Positions 33,024 through 44,800 of a DNA stretch of 64,000 bases are shown piece by piece. Source of the stretch: DASQEH01 sp963765725 (lineage in GTDB: Bacteria > Actinomycetota > Actinomycetes > Propionibacteriales > Nocardioidaceae); contig CAVXXI010000001.1 of the NCBI GenBank assembly GCA_963765725.1, positions 992,001 to 1,056,000 of the forward strand. Reading direction: 5' to 3'. A program made the position numbers and the translations under genes. Positions within the stretch are counted from its first letter, which is position 1, and every line of letters begins with the position of its first letter. The notes under the pieces are model-generated. The model did not search any database and was not told the origin of the DNA. It saw only the letters and a program-made list of their open reading frames with translations.

Positions 33024-33524
33024 ATGCCATTCTGCACCGAGTGCGGCCACCAGAACCCGGACAACGCCCGCTTCTGCGCTCACTGCGGTCACCGTCTCGT
33101 GACGGCCGAACGCCCCGTCGACTCCACCTCGACGCTCAGCTTCGGCGGGCCCGACCGCGCCGAGGCGGAGGTCGAGAGCCGGCTCTCGGCCGCTGAGGAG
33201 GCGGCGGTCGAGGCGCTCCCCAGCGGCAGCGCCCTGCTCGTGGTGCTCCGCGGCTCCAGCGCCGGCAGCCGGTTCCTGCTCGACACCGACGAGGTGTCCG
33301 CCGGTCGCCACCCCGACAGCGAGATCTTCCTGGACGACGTCACCGTCAGCCGGCGGCACGCGGTGTTCCGGCGGACGTCCGACGGCTACCTCGTCGCCGA
33401 CGTGGGCAGCCTCAACGGGACCTACGTCAACCGCGACCGGATCGACGAGGTACTGCTCTCCAGCGGTGACGAGGTCCAGATCGGCAAGTACCGGTTGGTG
33501 TACTTCAGCAGCACGAAGACCTAA
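33024..33524 (+). CDS. garA: FHA domain protein with N-terminal zinc ribbon (GarA/OdhI-type)
   Basis: 166 residues. Residues 4-22 are a zinc ribbon (CTECGHQNPDNARFCAHC), then a linker with Ser/Thr (VDSTSTLSFGG), then an FHA domain (about 75-160) with phospho-Thr binding residues GRHPDSEIFLDDVTVSRRHA and LNGTYVNRDRID. GarA/OdhI, phosphorylated by Ser/Thr kinases PknB/PknG, controls 2-oxoglutarate dehydrogenase and glutamate metabolism. The canonical ETTS-type phosphosite of mycobacterial GarA is not present as such; STST in the linker is the closest. Position in the operon matches Rv1827. Confidence 0.9.
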   Translation: MPFCTECGHQNPDNARFCAHCGHRLVTAERPVDSTSTLSFGGPDRAEAEVESRLSAAEEAAVEALPSGSALLVVLRGSSAGSRFLLDTDEVSAGRHPDSEIFLDDVTVSRRHAVFRRTSDGYLVADVGSLNGTYVNRDRIDEVLLSSGDEVQIGKYRLVYFSSTKT

Positions 33525-33536
33525 GGCCCTTCCTCG

Positions 33537-34277
33537 GTGACCACAGCGTCGGCGGCCGGGCGGGGGCGGATGAGCATCGGCGAGGTCCTCGGGCTGCTGC
33601 GCCCGGACTTCCCTGACGTGAGCATCTCGAAGATCCGCTTCCTGGAGGCCGAGGGGCTCGTCGAGCCCGAGCGCGCGGCGTCGGGATACCGCAAGTTCTC
33701 GCCCGCCGACCTCCAGCGCCTGCGCTACATCCTGTCCGCGCAGCGCGACCACTACCTCCCGCTCAAGGTGATCCGAGAGCACCTCGCGGCGATCGAGCGT
33801 GGCCTGGACCCGCCGTCGGAGGCGGGCGGCTCGCCGCGAGTGCCGGACTCCGCGTCGGCTGCCGCACGCGCCGCCGAGGCCGACGCCGCCGAGGCCGTCG
33901 GCGCCCCGGAGCTGCGGATCTCCGCCGACGAGCTGATCGCGAACTCCGGGATCACCCGCCAGCAGCTCGACGAGCTGCTCGGCTACGGACTGCTGCGCCC
34001 GCGTGCCGGCACGGAGTACTTCGACGCCGACGCGCTCACGGTGGCCTCGACGGTGGCCGCGCTCGCCGGCTACGGCCTCGAGCCGCGGCACCTGCGTGCG
34101 TACAAGTCGGCCGCGGACCGTGAGGTCGGCGTCATCGAGCAGGTGGTGCGACCTGCGGCCCGCCACCGCGACGACACCTCCCGGAAGCGAGCGGCACAGC
34201 AGATCGCCGAGCTCACCACGCTGTCGATCCGGCTGCACGCAGCGCTCGTGCGCCGCGGTCTGCGCGAGGCCGAGTGA
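33537..34277 (+). CDS. ftsR: MerR-type regulator FtsR
   Basis: 246 residues. MerR winged-helix at residues 12-80: MSIGEVLGLLRPDFPDVSIS, KIRFLEAEGLVEPERAASGY and RKFSPADLQRLRYILSAQRD. After an Ala-rich linker, a second helical domain (ADELIANSGITRQQLDELLG, RAGTEYFDADALTVASTVAA). FtsR activates ftsZ in corynebacteria and is the product of Rv1828 in mycobacteria. GTG 33537 is 12 bases after the FHA gene, so they are co-transcribed. Confidence 0.88.
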   Translation: MTTASAAGRGRMSIGEVLGLLRPDFPDVSISKIRFLEAEGLVEPERAASGYRKFSPADLQRLRYILSAQRDHYLPLKVIREHLAAIERGLDPPSEAGGSPRVPDSASAAARAAEADAAEAVGAPELRISADELIANSGITRQQLDELLGYGLLRPRAGTEYFDADALTVASTVAALAGYGLEPRHLRAYKSAADREVGVIEQVVRPAARHRDDTSRKRAAQQIAELTTLSIRLHAALVRRGLREAE

Positions 34278-34323
34278 CGCGGGACTTCTCGCCGTCAATG
34301 CATCGCGTGCCGCACCGGCGGAG

Positions 34324-34335
34324 TAGGCTGAAAGC
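34324..34335 (+). promoter_or_regulatory. Leaderless-type -10 box for the bifunctional nuclease gene
   Basis: TAGGCT at 34324-34329 lies six bases before GTG 34336 with no ribosome binding site. It may give this gene a promoter separate from the upstream operon. Confidence 0.5.
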
Positions 34336-34839
34336 GTGCGCGAGGTCGACGTTGTAGGGGTCCGGGTCGAGATGCCGTCCAACCAGCCGATCGTGCTCCT
34401 GCGCGAGTCCTCGGGGGAGCGGTACCTGCCCATCTGGGTCGGTGCGGTGGAGGCCACCGCGATTGCTTTCGCCCAGCAGGGTGTCGTCCCTCCGCGTCCC
34501 CTTACCCACGACCTGCTCAAGGACGTCCTCGACGCCACCGGACACGAGCTCACCGAGGTCCAGATCACCGAGGTCCGTGACGGGGTCTTCTACGCCACGC
34601 TCGTGCTCGGGGGCGGCGTCGAGGTCAGCGCGCGGCCGTCCGACTCGATCGCGCTCGCGCTGCGCACCGGGTCACGGATCGTCTGCAGCGAGGACGTGCT
34701 CGACGAGGCCGGCCTCGCCGTGCCCGATGACCAGGAGGAGGAAGTCGAGAAGTTCCGCGAGTTCCTCGACCAGATCAACCCCGAGGACTTCGATCCCACC
34801 TCGGAGTCGGGCGAGCGCGACGACCCGCACCCGGGCTGA
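34336..34839 (+). CDS. Bifunctional nuclease family protein (DUF151)
   Basis: 167 residues. The BFN domain spans residues 1-135: REVDVVGVRVEMPSNQPIVL, GERYLPIWVGAVEATAIAFA, THDLLKDVLDATGHELTEVQ, RDGVFYATLVLGGGVEVSARPSDSIALALR-type core with the conserved ARPSDSIALA. The acidic C-terminal tail (EEEVEKFREFLDQINPEDFD) is usual in actinobacteria. Plant BFN has RNase and DNase activity; the bacterial role is unclear. Equivalent of Rv1829. Confidence 0.9.
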   Translation: MREVDVVGVRVEMPSNQPIVLLRESSGERYLPIWVGAVEATAIAFAQQGVVPPRPLTHDLLKDVLDATGHELTEVQITEVRDGVFYATLVLGGGVEVSARPSDSIALALRTGSRIVCSEDVLDEAGLAVPDDQEEEVEKFREFLDQINPEDFDPTSESGERDDPHPG

Positions 34840-34883
34840 GCGCCGCCGCAGAGTAGCGGTTGCGGACTCGACGAAGTCTCATC

Positions 34884-34964
34884 CTCAACCTTTACCTGAG
34901 ATATCCGACACACCTGTGCAGCGCACGCCACGTCGTTGACCCGGACGCCGTGTGGCCGTACCTT
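34884..34964 (+). promoter_or_regulatory. Promoter and possible operator of the second merR gene
   Basis: TTGACC (34936-34941), a 17-base spacer and TACCTT (34959-34964) form a good housekeeping promoter about 90 bases before GTG 35053. Upstream, CTCAACCTTTACCTGAG (34884-34900) has CTCA/TGAG inverted ends and an ACCT direct repeat, of the size expected for a MerR-type operator. The rest of the 34840-35052 gap holds nothing else. Confidence 0.4.
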
Positions 34965-35052
34965 CGGTGAAGAGAGTTCCTCCGTTGTAACTCCAGCCGT
35001 GACGTACGCCGCCGGCTGACCCGGTGGGGGAGCGCCGATCGAGGAGGCCCTG

Positions 35053-35664
35053 GTGGCTGGAGACAACGGCACGACCGTGTCGCACGACGAGGCATCGACG
35101 GCGTCGGCCGAGGAGGCGCGCGAGCGCGCCGGCCGGCAAGGGCTTCTTTTCGACGACGACCTGGCCCCGCTGCCCGACGACGTCGGCTACCGCGGGCCGA
35201 TGGCCTGCACGGCGGCAGGCATCACCTACCGCCAGCTGGACTACTGGGCGCGCACCGGCCTGGTCGAGCCGACCGTCCGGACCGCCGGCGGCTCCGGCAC
35301 CCAGCGCCTGTACTCCTTCCGCGACATCTTGCTGCTCAAGGTCATCCGCCGGTTGCTCGACGCCGGCGTCTCCCTGCAGCAGATTCGTACCGCCGTGCAC
35401 CACTTGCGGGAGCGGGGCACCGAGGACCTGACCCGGGTCACCTTGATGAGCGACGGGGCCAGCGTCTACGAGTGCCGGTCCGCCAGCGAGGTCATCGACC
35501 TCCTGCAGGGCGGCCAGGGCGTGTTCGGCATCGCCATCGGTGGCGTCTGGCGCGAGGTCGAGGGGTCGTTGTCCGAGCTCCCGAGCGAGCGGGCGGTCAA
35601 GGAGTCCACCGACCTGCCCGGCGACGAGCTGGCTGCGCGGCGCAGGGCCCGCTACGTCGGCTGA
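35053..35664 (+). CDS. MerR family transcriptional regulator (Rv1830-type)
   Basis: 203 residues. An acidic N-terminal extension (1-50, LLFDDDLAPLPDDVGYRGP) precedes the MerR domain: CTAAGITYRQLDYWARTGLV, EPTVRTAGGSGTQRLYSFRD, LLLKVIRRLLDAGVSLQQIR. The C-terminal part (DGASVYECRSASEVIDLLQG, QGVFGIAIGGVWREVEGSLS) is conserved in this subgroup. GTG 35053 has GAGGAG upstream. Rv1830 orthologues regulate growth- and division-linked genes in mycobacteria. It is the gene directly before the gcvP riboswitch. Confidence 0.88.
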   Translation: MAGDNGTTVSHDEASTASAEEARERAGRQGLLFDDDLAPLPDDVGYRGPMACTAAGITYRQLDYWARTGLVEPTVRTAGGSGTQRLYSFRDILLLKVIRRLLDAGVSLQQIRTAVHHLRERGTEDLTRVTLMSDGASVYECRSASEVIDLLQGGQGVFGIAIGGVWREVEGSLSELPSERAVKESTDLPGDELAARRRARYVG

Positions 35665-35733
35665 CCGCCCCGCCGCGTCGCCCCCTGCCGGGCCGGTTCT
35701 GCGCTGGTAACGTGGCTCACGCCGCCACAGTCA

Positions 35734-35830
35734 CGCGGGAGAGCCCGACCACCATCGGCGCCGAAGGGGCAACTCCTCCCCGGAACCTCTCAGGCCAACG
35801 GACCGCGTGCACCAGGCACTCTGGAGCGTC
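35734..35830 (+). ncRNA. Glycine riboswitch upstream of gcvP
   Basis: The leader contains the aptamer signature in order: GGGAGAGCCC (35738-35747), GGCGCCGAAGGGGCAACTCC (35757-35776), CCCCGGAACCTCTCAGGCC (35778-35796) and a closing CACTCTGGAG near 35817-35826. It fits a single glycine aptamer; no full second aptamer follows before the gcvP start. The ribosome binding site GAAGGAG lies about 45 bases downstream, so control may be at translation. TAACGT at 35708-35713 is a possible -10 box. Confidence 0.85.
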
Positions 35831-35879
35831 ACGTCGCGACAGAGGGGAGGCTCGTAGCGCGACCCGCGAAGGAGCCTTC

Positions 35880-38762
<2,883 letters not shown>

Positions 38763-38764
38763 GC

Positions 38765-40147
38765 TCAGCTCGCCTGGCTGACGCTCGACATGTTGAAGTC
38801 CGGGATGCGCAGTGTCGGTGTGGCGGTGCGGGGGAAGTAGTCGCCCCACTCCCGCGACACCGACCGGACGGAGGCCCCCGCATCGGTGAAGCGCGCCAGC
38901 AGGTCGACCGGGCTCTCGTTGAACCGGAAGTTGTTGACGGCGCCGACCACCGTGCCGTCCTCGACCAGGTAGACCCCGTCGCGGGTGAGACCGGTGAGCA
39001 GCAGTGTCTGCGGGTCGACCTGGCGGATGTACCACAGGCAGGTCACGAGGAGGGCGCGCTCGGCCGAGGCGACGAGGTCGTCGACCGATCCGGTGCCGCC
39101 GTCGACGGTGAGCGACAGGTTGTCGACGAACGGCGTGTTCGGGAGACCGGTAAGGCCGGCCGTGTACCGGGAGGTGCCCAGCGCGCGCAGGGTCCCGTCG
39201 CTGATCCAGTCCGTCGCCGTTAGCGGCAGGCCGTTGTCGAAGACGCTGGCCGCCGACGAGCCCGCCGTCGCCACGACGAAGGGGGTGGCAGCGAGGCCGG
39301 GCTGGTGCGGGTCGGACCACAACCGCACTCCCGGCTTGGCGATCCGTTCACCGACTCGGGTCCCGCCGCCCGGCCGTCCGAAGACGGTCTGGCCCTCCGC
39401 CGCGTCCCTGGCGCCGGCCGTGAAGTAGCCGTAGATGACCAGGTCGGCGACGGCGGTGGGAGGGAGGATCGTCTCGTAGCGACCCGCCGGCAGCTCGATC
39501 CGCCGGCGGCCCCAGCTCAGCCGGCGTACGAGCTCGTCGGTGAGCGCGTCGACGCTGACGTCGGCGATGGTCTCAGCGGCCTGGCCGACCCAGGCCGAGT
39601 CGGACAGGTCGTGGGGCTTCGCGGTCATGGTGACGGAGGCGGTCGGCTGTTCGTGGCGGAGCCTGAGCCCGGTCGACGAGGCGACGTAGGTCGTCGTGAC
39701 GTCCTGCTCGGCGTACCCGTAGAGCAGCCGGTCGCCGTCGCGGTAACGGGCGAAGGCCTGTCCGAGCGGTTCGGCGATCTCGGTGAAGGCGTCGACGCTG
39801 GCGACGCCCGGGAGGTCGTCGAAGCCCGGATGCGGCTCCCCGGGGGCCAGGTCGGCGGCGTCGGGGGAGGGGAGCGCCGCGCGTGCCGCGGCGTCGGCGG
39901 CGCCCACCAGCTCCCGCACCTGGGCGGGGCTGCTCACGGTCCTGCTGACGACGCCGGCAGCCGGACCCGAGCCGCCGTCGACGACAGACACCATGGTCAG
40001 CTCGGTACCGGTCATCGCGCCGTTGGTCGTCAGGGTGTTGTTGGCCCACCGGAGGTTGGCCGCCGACGAGGTCCGAACGACCACGACCGCTTCGTCGCCG
40101 GTGGTCGACGACAACGCGACGTCGACGAGGTCGTGGGGGGTGGTCAC
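38765..40147 (-). CDS. TldE/PmbA-type subunit of a TldD/TldE protease
   Basis: 460 residues of the TldD/PmbA family without the HExxxH motif, as in TldE. Recognisable blocks are RRIELPAGRYETILPPTAVA, DPHQPGLAATPFVVATAGSS, and LTGLTRDGVYLVEDGTVVGA followed by NNFRFNESPVDLL. TldE forms a heterodimer with TldD that cleaves unfolded peptides, for example in microcin maturation and antitoxin removal. It begins one base after the tldD stop, so both are made from one mRNA. It is convergent with gcvP, two bases away. Confidence 0.88.
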   Translation of the reverse strand: MTTPHDLVDVALSSTTGDEAVVVVRTSSAANLRWANNTLTTNGAMTGTELTMVSVVDGGSGPAAGVVSRTVSSPAQVRELVGAADAAARAALPSPDAADLAPGEPHPGFDDLPGVASVDAFTEIAEPLGQAFARYRDGDRLLYGYAEQDVTTTYVASSTGLRLRHEQPTASVTMTAKPHDLSDSAWVGQAAETIADVSVDALTDELVRRLSWGRRRIELPAGRYETILPPTAVADLVIYGYFTAGARDAAEGQTVFGRPGGGTRVGERIAKPGVRLWSDPHQPGLAATPFVVATAGSSAASVFDNGLPLTATDWISDGTLRALGTSRYTAGLTGLPNTPFVDNLSLTVDGGTGSVDDLVASAERALLVTCLWYIRQVDPQTLLLTGLTRDGVYLVEDGTVVGAVNNFRFNESPVDLLARFTDAGASVRSVSREWGDYFPRTATPTLRIPDFNMSSVSQAS

Positions 40148-40148
40148 C

Positions 40149-41663
40149 TCACCGGCCCCCTTCCGCTGTGGTGTTGAGGACCGAGATGTCGCGGAACCGG
40201 GCTGCCGGGCAGCCGTGGCTGACCGCTGCGACCTGGCCGGGCTGTGCCTTGCCGCAGTTGAACGCTCCGCCCAGGACCCAGGTGCCCGCGCCGCCCACGG
40301 CGTCCATCGACCCCCAGAAGTCGGTCGTGGTGGCCTGGTAGGCGACGTCGCGCAGCTGCCCTGTGAGCCGGCCGTCTCGGATCTCGTAGAACCGTTGACC
40401 GGTGAACTGGAAGTTGTACCGCTGCATGTCGATGCTCCAGGAGCGGTCGCCCACGATGTAGATCCCCCGGTCGACGCCGGCGATCAAGTCGTCGGTGGTC
40501 ACCGGGTCGGGCGACGGCTGCAGGGACACGTTGGCCATCCGCTGGATCGGGATGTGGCCGGGAGAGTCGGCGAACGCACACCCGTTGGAGCGGCCCCAGC
40601 CCAGGTAGCGCGCCATCCGCCGGTCGGTCTGGTACCCGACGAGGACGCCGTCCCTGACGAGGTCGAAGGATTGCGTGGCGACACCATCGTCGTCGTACCC
40701 GATGGTCGCCAGGCCGTGCTCGACCGTCCGGTCGCCCGTCACGGTGAGATGCGGGGAGCCGTAACGCAGGCTGCCGAGCTTGTCGACGGTCGCGAAGGAC
40801 GTGCCCGCATAGCTCGCCTCGTAGCCCAGTGCGCGGTCGAGCTCGGTGGCGTGGCCGATGCTCTCGTGGATGGTGAGCCACAGGTTGGAGGGGTCGATCA
40901 CGAGGTCGTAGCGACCCGCCTCGACACTGGGCGCCGCGAGCTTCTCCGCCAGCAGCTCCGGCAGGGCGGCCAGCTCCGCCGCCCAGTCGTACGTGACACC
41001 GGACAGGTACTCCCACCCCCGCCCGACCGGCGGTGCGATGGTCCGCATCGAGTCGAACGGCCCAGCATCACCCGCCGCGCCGTGGATCTCGACCACGGGA
41101 TGCACGCGTACCCGCTGCTGGGTCGTCATCGTGCCGGCGGAGTCGAGGTAGAACTTGTTCTCCAGCACCTGATCGGCGGACGCGGCGACGTGCTGGACGG
41201 CGGGTGCAGCCTGCAGCTGCCGGCTCCACTGCTCGAGCAGCGTGACCTTCTCGGCCGTGGGCACCTCGAAGGGGTCGATCTCGTAGGCCGAGACCCAGGT
41301 CTGGTCGGGGTACACGGGCTCGTCGGCCAGCTCGATCCGCTCCGACGACAGCGGCTTGGCCACCATGGCGATGTGCACCGCCTGCTCGGTGACCCGGACC
41401 ACCTCGTCCGTGGTGAGGGCCGTGCCCGCGGCGAAGCCCCAGGTCCCGTCGACGACCACGCGTACGGCGAACCCCACCACGTCGCCCTCGGCGGCGTCGA
41501 CCAGCTCTGAGTCCCGCAACCGCAGTGACTGGGTGTGCAGCCGCTCGAGCCGGAAGTCGGCGTGCTCGGCGTTGAAGTCCTGTGCCCGAGACAGCGCGGT
41601 GCGAGCGAGCTTCGCCAGCGGCAGTGCGAGGAACCTCGGGTCGATCTCGTTCGGCCGGGCCAT
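40149..41663 (-). CDS. TldD-type metalloprotease subunit
   Basis: 504 residues. The zinc-binding HExxxH motif is in LWLTIHESIGHATELDRALG, and a later Cys-containing block (GGAFNCGKAQPGQVAAVSHG, CPAARFRDISVLNT) holds the third metal ligand region. The N-terminal domain has the family SLRLRDSELVDAAEGDVVGF-type strands. With TldE it forms a cage-like protease for extended peptides. ATG 41663 has a leaderless-type promoter (TAGGCT, seven bases upstream) that abuts a 24-bp repeat array. No obvious small precursor peptide gene is nearby. Confidence 0.9.
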   Translation of the reverse strand: MARPNEIDPRFLALPLAKLARTALSRAQDFNAEHADFRLERLHTQSLRLRDSELVDAAEGDVVGFAVRVVVDGTWGFAAGTALTTDEVVRVTEQAVHIAMVAKPLSSERIELADEPVYPDQTWVSAYEIDPFEVPTAEKVTLLEQWSRQLQAAPAVQHVAASADQVLENKFYLDSAGTMTTQQRVRVHPVVEIHGAAGDAGPFDSMRTIAPPVGRGWEYLSGVTYDWAAELAALPELLAEKLAAPSVEAGRYDLVIDPSNLWLTIHESIGHATELDRALGYEASYAGTSFATVDKLGSLRYGSPHLTVTGDRTVEHGLATIGYDDDGVATQSFDLVRDGVLVGYQTDRRMARYLGWGRSNGCAFADSPGHIPIQRMANVSLQPSPDPVTTDDLIAGVDRGIYIVGDRSWSIDMQRYNFQFTGQRFYEIRDGRLTGQLRDVAYQATTTDFWGSMDAVGGAGTWVLGGAFNCGKAQPGQVAAVSHGCPAARFRDISVLNTTAEGGR

Positions 41664-41670
41664 GGCGGGC

Positions 41671-41676
41671 AGCCTA
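41671..41676 (-). promoter_or_regulatory. Leaderless-type -10 box for tldD
   Basis: TAGGCT on the minus strand (41676-41671) is seven bases before ATG 41663. The first 24-bp repeat unit begins at the next base, 41677, so the repeat supplies the -35 region. Confidence 0.5.
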
Positions 41677-41748
41677 ACAAGAGGGCGCAGATGTCACCGG
41701 ACAAGAGAGCGCCGTACTCACCGGACATGAGAGCACAGGTGTCACCGG
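41677..41748. repeat. Tandem 24-bp repeat array (family 3, array D)
   Basis: Three exact 24-bp units at 41677-41700, 41701-41724 and 41725-41748, each beginning ACAAGAG/ACATGAG and ending TCACCGG. The unit shares GGGCGCAGATGTC with family-1 units such as the one at 2325. It fills most of the 41664-41809 gap between tldD and sbcC. Confidence 0.88.
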
Positions 41749-41809
41749 CAGCAATGCCGTCGAGGCCGGCCGGGTCACCACGCCGCTCGACGGGCTTTCC
41801 GGGGGCGTC

Positions 41810-44800
41810 TCAGGGCGCGGCGATCGTGGACCCGTTCCTGCCCGGCCGGACGTCGAGCTGGGCCGGGATGCGAGTCCGGAGCTCCGCAAGGTGGCTGACC
41901 AGACCGACGCAGCGCCCGCCGGCCCGCAGCGAGTCGACCTCGTCCATGACCTCGTCGAGGGTCTCGCTGTCCAGGGTCGCGAACCCCTCGTCGACGAACA
42001 GCGTGGACAGCTCCGCCCCGCCTATCTCGTCCCTCACCAGGTCGGCCAGGCCGAGGGCGAGGGCGAGGCTCACGTAGAAGGTCTCGCCTCCGGACAGAGT
42101 CGCGGGGTCTCGTCGCTGCCCGGTGAAGGTGTCGCAGACGACGAGGCCGAGCCCGCCCCGGCTGTCGCCGACCCCGCGCTGCATCGAGTGCTCGAGCGAG
42201 TAGCGCCCGCCGCAGATGCCTGCCAGCCGGAGGTTCGCGGCCGCCACGACCTGCTCGAGGCGGGCCGCCAGCACGTAGTGGGACAACCGCGTCTTCGTGA
42301 CGTTGTCGGCGGAGGTGCCCGAACACATGGCCGCGACGGCCGCAGCCCGGTCGCGCCGGACGAGTCGGGGCCGCCACGAGGCCAGCGCGGCGTCGAGCTC
42401 GGACAGGAGCTCCTCGAGCCGGTCGCGCCTGGTGGCGAGCGCGACAGCGGAGGCACCCACCTGCAGGCGCTTCTCCTCGGCCAGCCGTACGGCCTCCTCG
42501 AGCCCGGCCAGCACCGGCTCTGGTTGCGCGGACGCCCCGACCAGGACGCGATCCTCGACGACCCTCGTGGCGTCGCGCACCTCGTCGAAGTGGCCGCGGT
42601 TGAGCGCCGACGCTACCGCGAGCTCCGCCTCGGTGAGGTGCGCGGCCCGTAGCTCCTCGATGTCGGCGAAGCCGGCCGGTGAGAGCGCCTCCGTGAGCCG
42701 CGCGTGCAGCTCGGTGGCGTCGGCGAGCCAGTGGCTGCGGGCCTGGGCGGCGACGGCGAGCGAGGCTGCTGACTCGAGCTCGGCGCTCAGCTGCTGCAGC
42801 GCCTGCTCGACGGACGTGTCGGGCCCGAGCTCGCGGACGAGCTGCTCCCGCCTGACCCCAAGCTCCCTCAGGTGGTCGTCGCGCCGCCTGCCGACCAACG
42901 TGCAGGCGACGTCGAGCTCGTCGAGATCTGCCTCCAGCGTGGATCGACGCTCTCGGAGTACCCCGATCTGCTGCTCCAGCCGCAGCTTGGCTCGCCCGGC
43001 CTCACGGGACTCCTCAAGCTCGCCGGCCGTCTGCGCCAGCGCCGCCTGCGCCGCTACCGGGTCGAGGCCCTCGCAGCGGGTCAGGGAGCTCGCCAGCTCC
43101 GAACCGATGTGGGCCTCCAGCGCCCGAAGGTCCTCGTACACCTGAGCTGCCTGCGTGAACTCCGCCTGCGCGACTGCCTCCTCCTCGGCGGTGACCTGGT
43201 CCGCCGACTGCTGAGCGGGGGCGGGATGGCGCGAGCTCCCGCACACGAGGCAGGCGACGCCGTCGGTGAGCTGACCGGCGAGCTCGGCTGCCATCCCGTG
43301 GAGCCGGCGCTCGCGGAGCTCCAGCCACCTGTCGTGTGCGCGTGCCCTGGCGTCACGGGCGTCGACGGCCCGCTGGGCGACGTCCTGCAGCTCCCGGTCG
43401 AGCCGGGCGGCCTCGTGGGCGGCGACTGCCACCGCCTCGGCCCTGGTCAGGCGAAGGGCGGCAGCCGGCTCGAGGGCCGCGGACTCCGCGACGAAGCGCA
43501 GCTCCGCTTCGGCGTCGCCCAGCAGGCCGGGCAGCGACGCGGTCAGCTCCTGACACGTCGCATGTCGTGCCCGCACGGTCACCAGCTCGGCGTCGTCCGA
43601 GCTCACCTGCTCGGCCAGTTTCCGGGCGGAGGCCTCGACGTCGGCCATCACCTCCAGTCGCGCGAGCCGCTCGCGGCGGTTGGCTACCGCCGCCTCGGCA
43701 GCTTCGGGGTGCACCGCGGACCAGCGAGCGGCGCCCCATTCGTCAGCGGCGGACGTCCCCGTCTCGTCGATCCGGCCGGCCCGGGCCGGGGCGATCTCGT
43801 CCAGCAGCGAGGGTGAGCAGTGCCGCAGGGACGCCTGAACGCGCTCTTCGGCATGTCCGAGGGCTCGGTCGGCGTCGTCGACCAGTCGGAGCAGCGGTGC
43901 CAGCGATCGTGCGGAGTGCGCGCGATCGATCCGCTGCTCGCGCGTCTCGACCACCTCTCGTAGCGCCTCGAGCTCGCGCAGCCGCTCGTGCCCGGCCCGA
44001 TGACGGGCCTGCAGGGCAGCGAGGTCGCGGCCGCCGTCGAGCGTGTGCTGCGCCTGCTTGAGCTCGCCGCGTGAGACCGTCGCGAGCTCGAGAGCAGACG
44101 CGGCCGCCGCGGTGGTCGTGTCGAGACAGCCCGCGATGAGCTGCCGTGCCGCCGGGTAGGCAGCCGGCTCGGCGTCGGGCTCGACCACCGGCTGCAGCTG
44201 ACGGGCCACCTCGTGGGCGCGCGCCAGCAGCTGACGGATCGACGACTGCGAGGCCTCGACCTCGCGGTCGCGGGCCCGTCGATGCTCGGTGAGCCAGGTC
44301 TCGATCCGGCCGAACCGTCGGGTCTCGAACAGCGACTCGAGCACGTCGTGGCGCTCCTTCGCGCCGGCCCGCAGGAACGTCTGGAACAGCCCCTGCGGAA
44401 GCATCACGACCTGACAGAACTGCTCCCTGTTCATGCCGAGCACGCGGGTCACCAACAGACCGGCGTCATCGAGCCGCGTACACGCCGTGACCCAGCGCCC
44501 GTCGACGAGCTCCTCGACCGACGCCTTGGCGGGCTGGTCCACCCGGCCGGAGCGGGCCCGCCTCGACGGGCGTGACCACGCAGGGGAACGGCGGATCCGG
44601 AACCTCCGGCCGCGCATGCTGGCCTCCAGCGTCACGCTGGGGACAGCCGTACCGTCGGCGTGGTGGCTCTTGAGGTCCTTGGCGCCGTTGCGGGCACCCG
44701 GGACCGCGCCGAAGAGGCCGAAGCAGATGGCGTCGAACACCGTGGTCTTGCCCGCGCCGGTCGGGCCGGTGAGCAGGAAGATACCCGCGTCGTTGAGGGG

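Noticed and set aside
35472..35879. GcvP extended N-terminally by 136 residues
   Set aside because: The frame would run through the merR gene and the riboswitch; ATG 35880 has a ribosome binding site and matches family starts.
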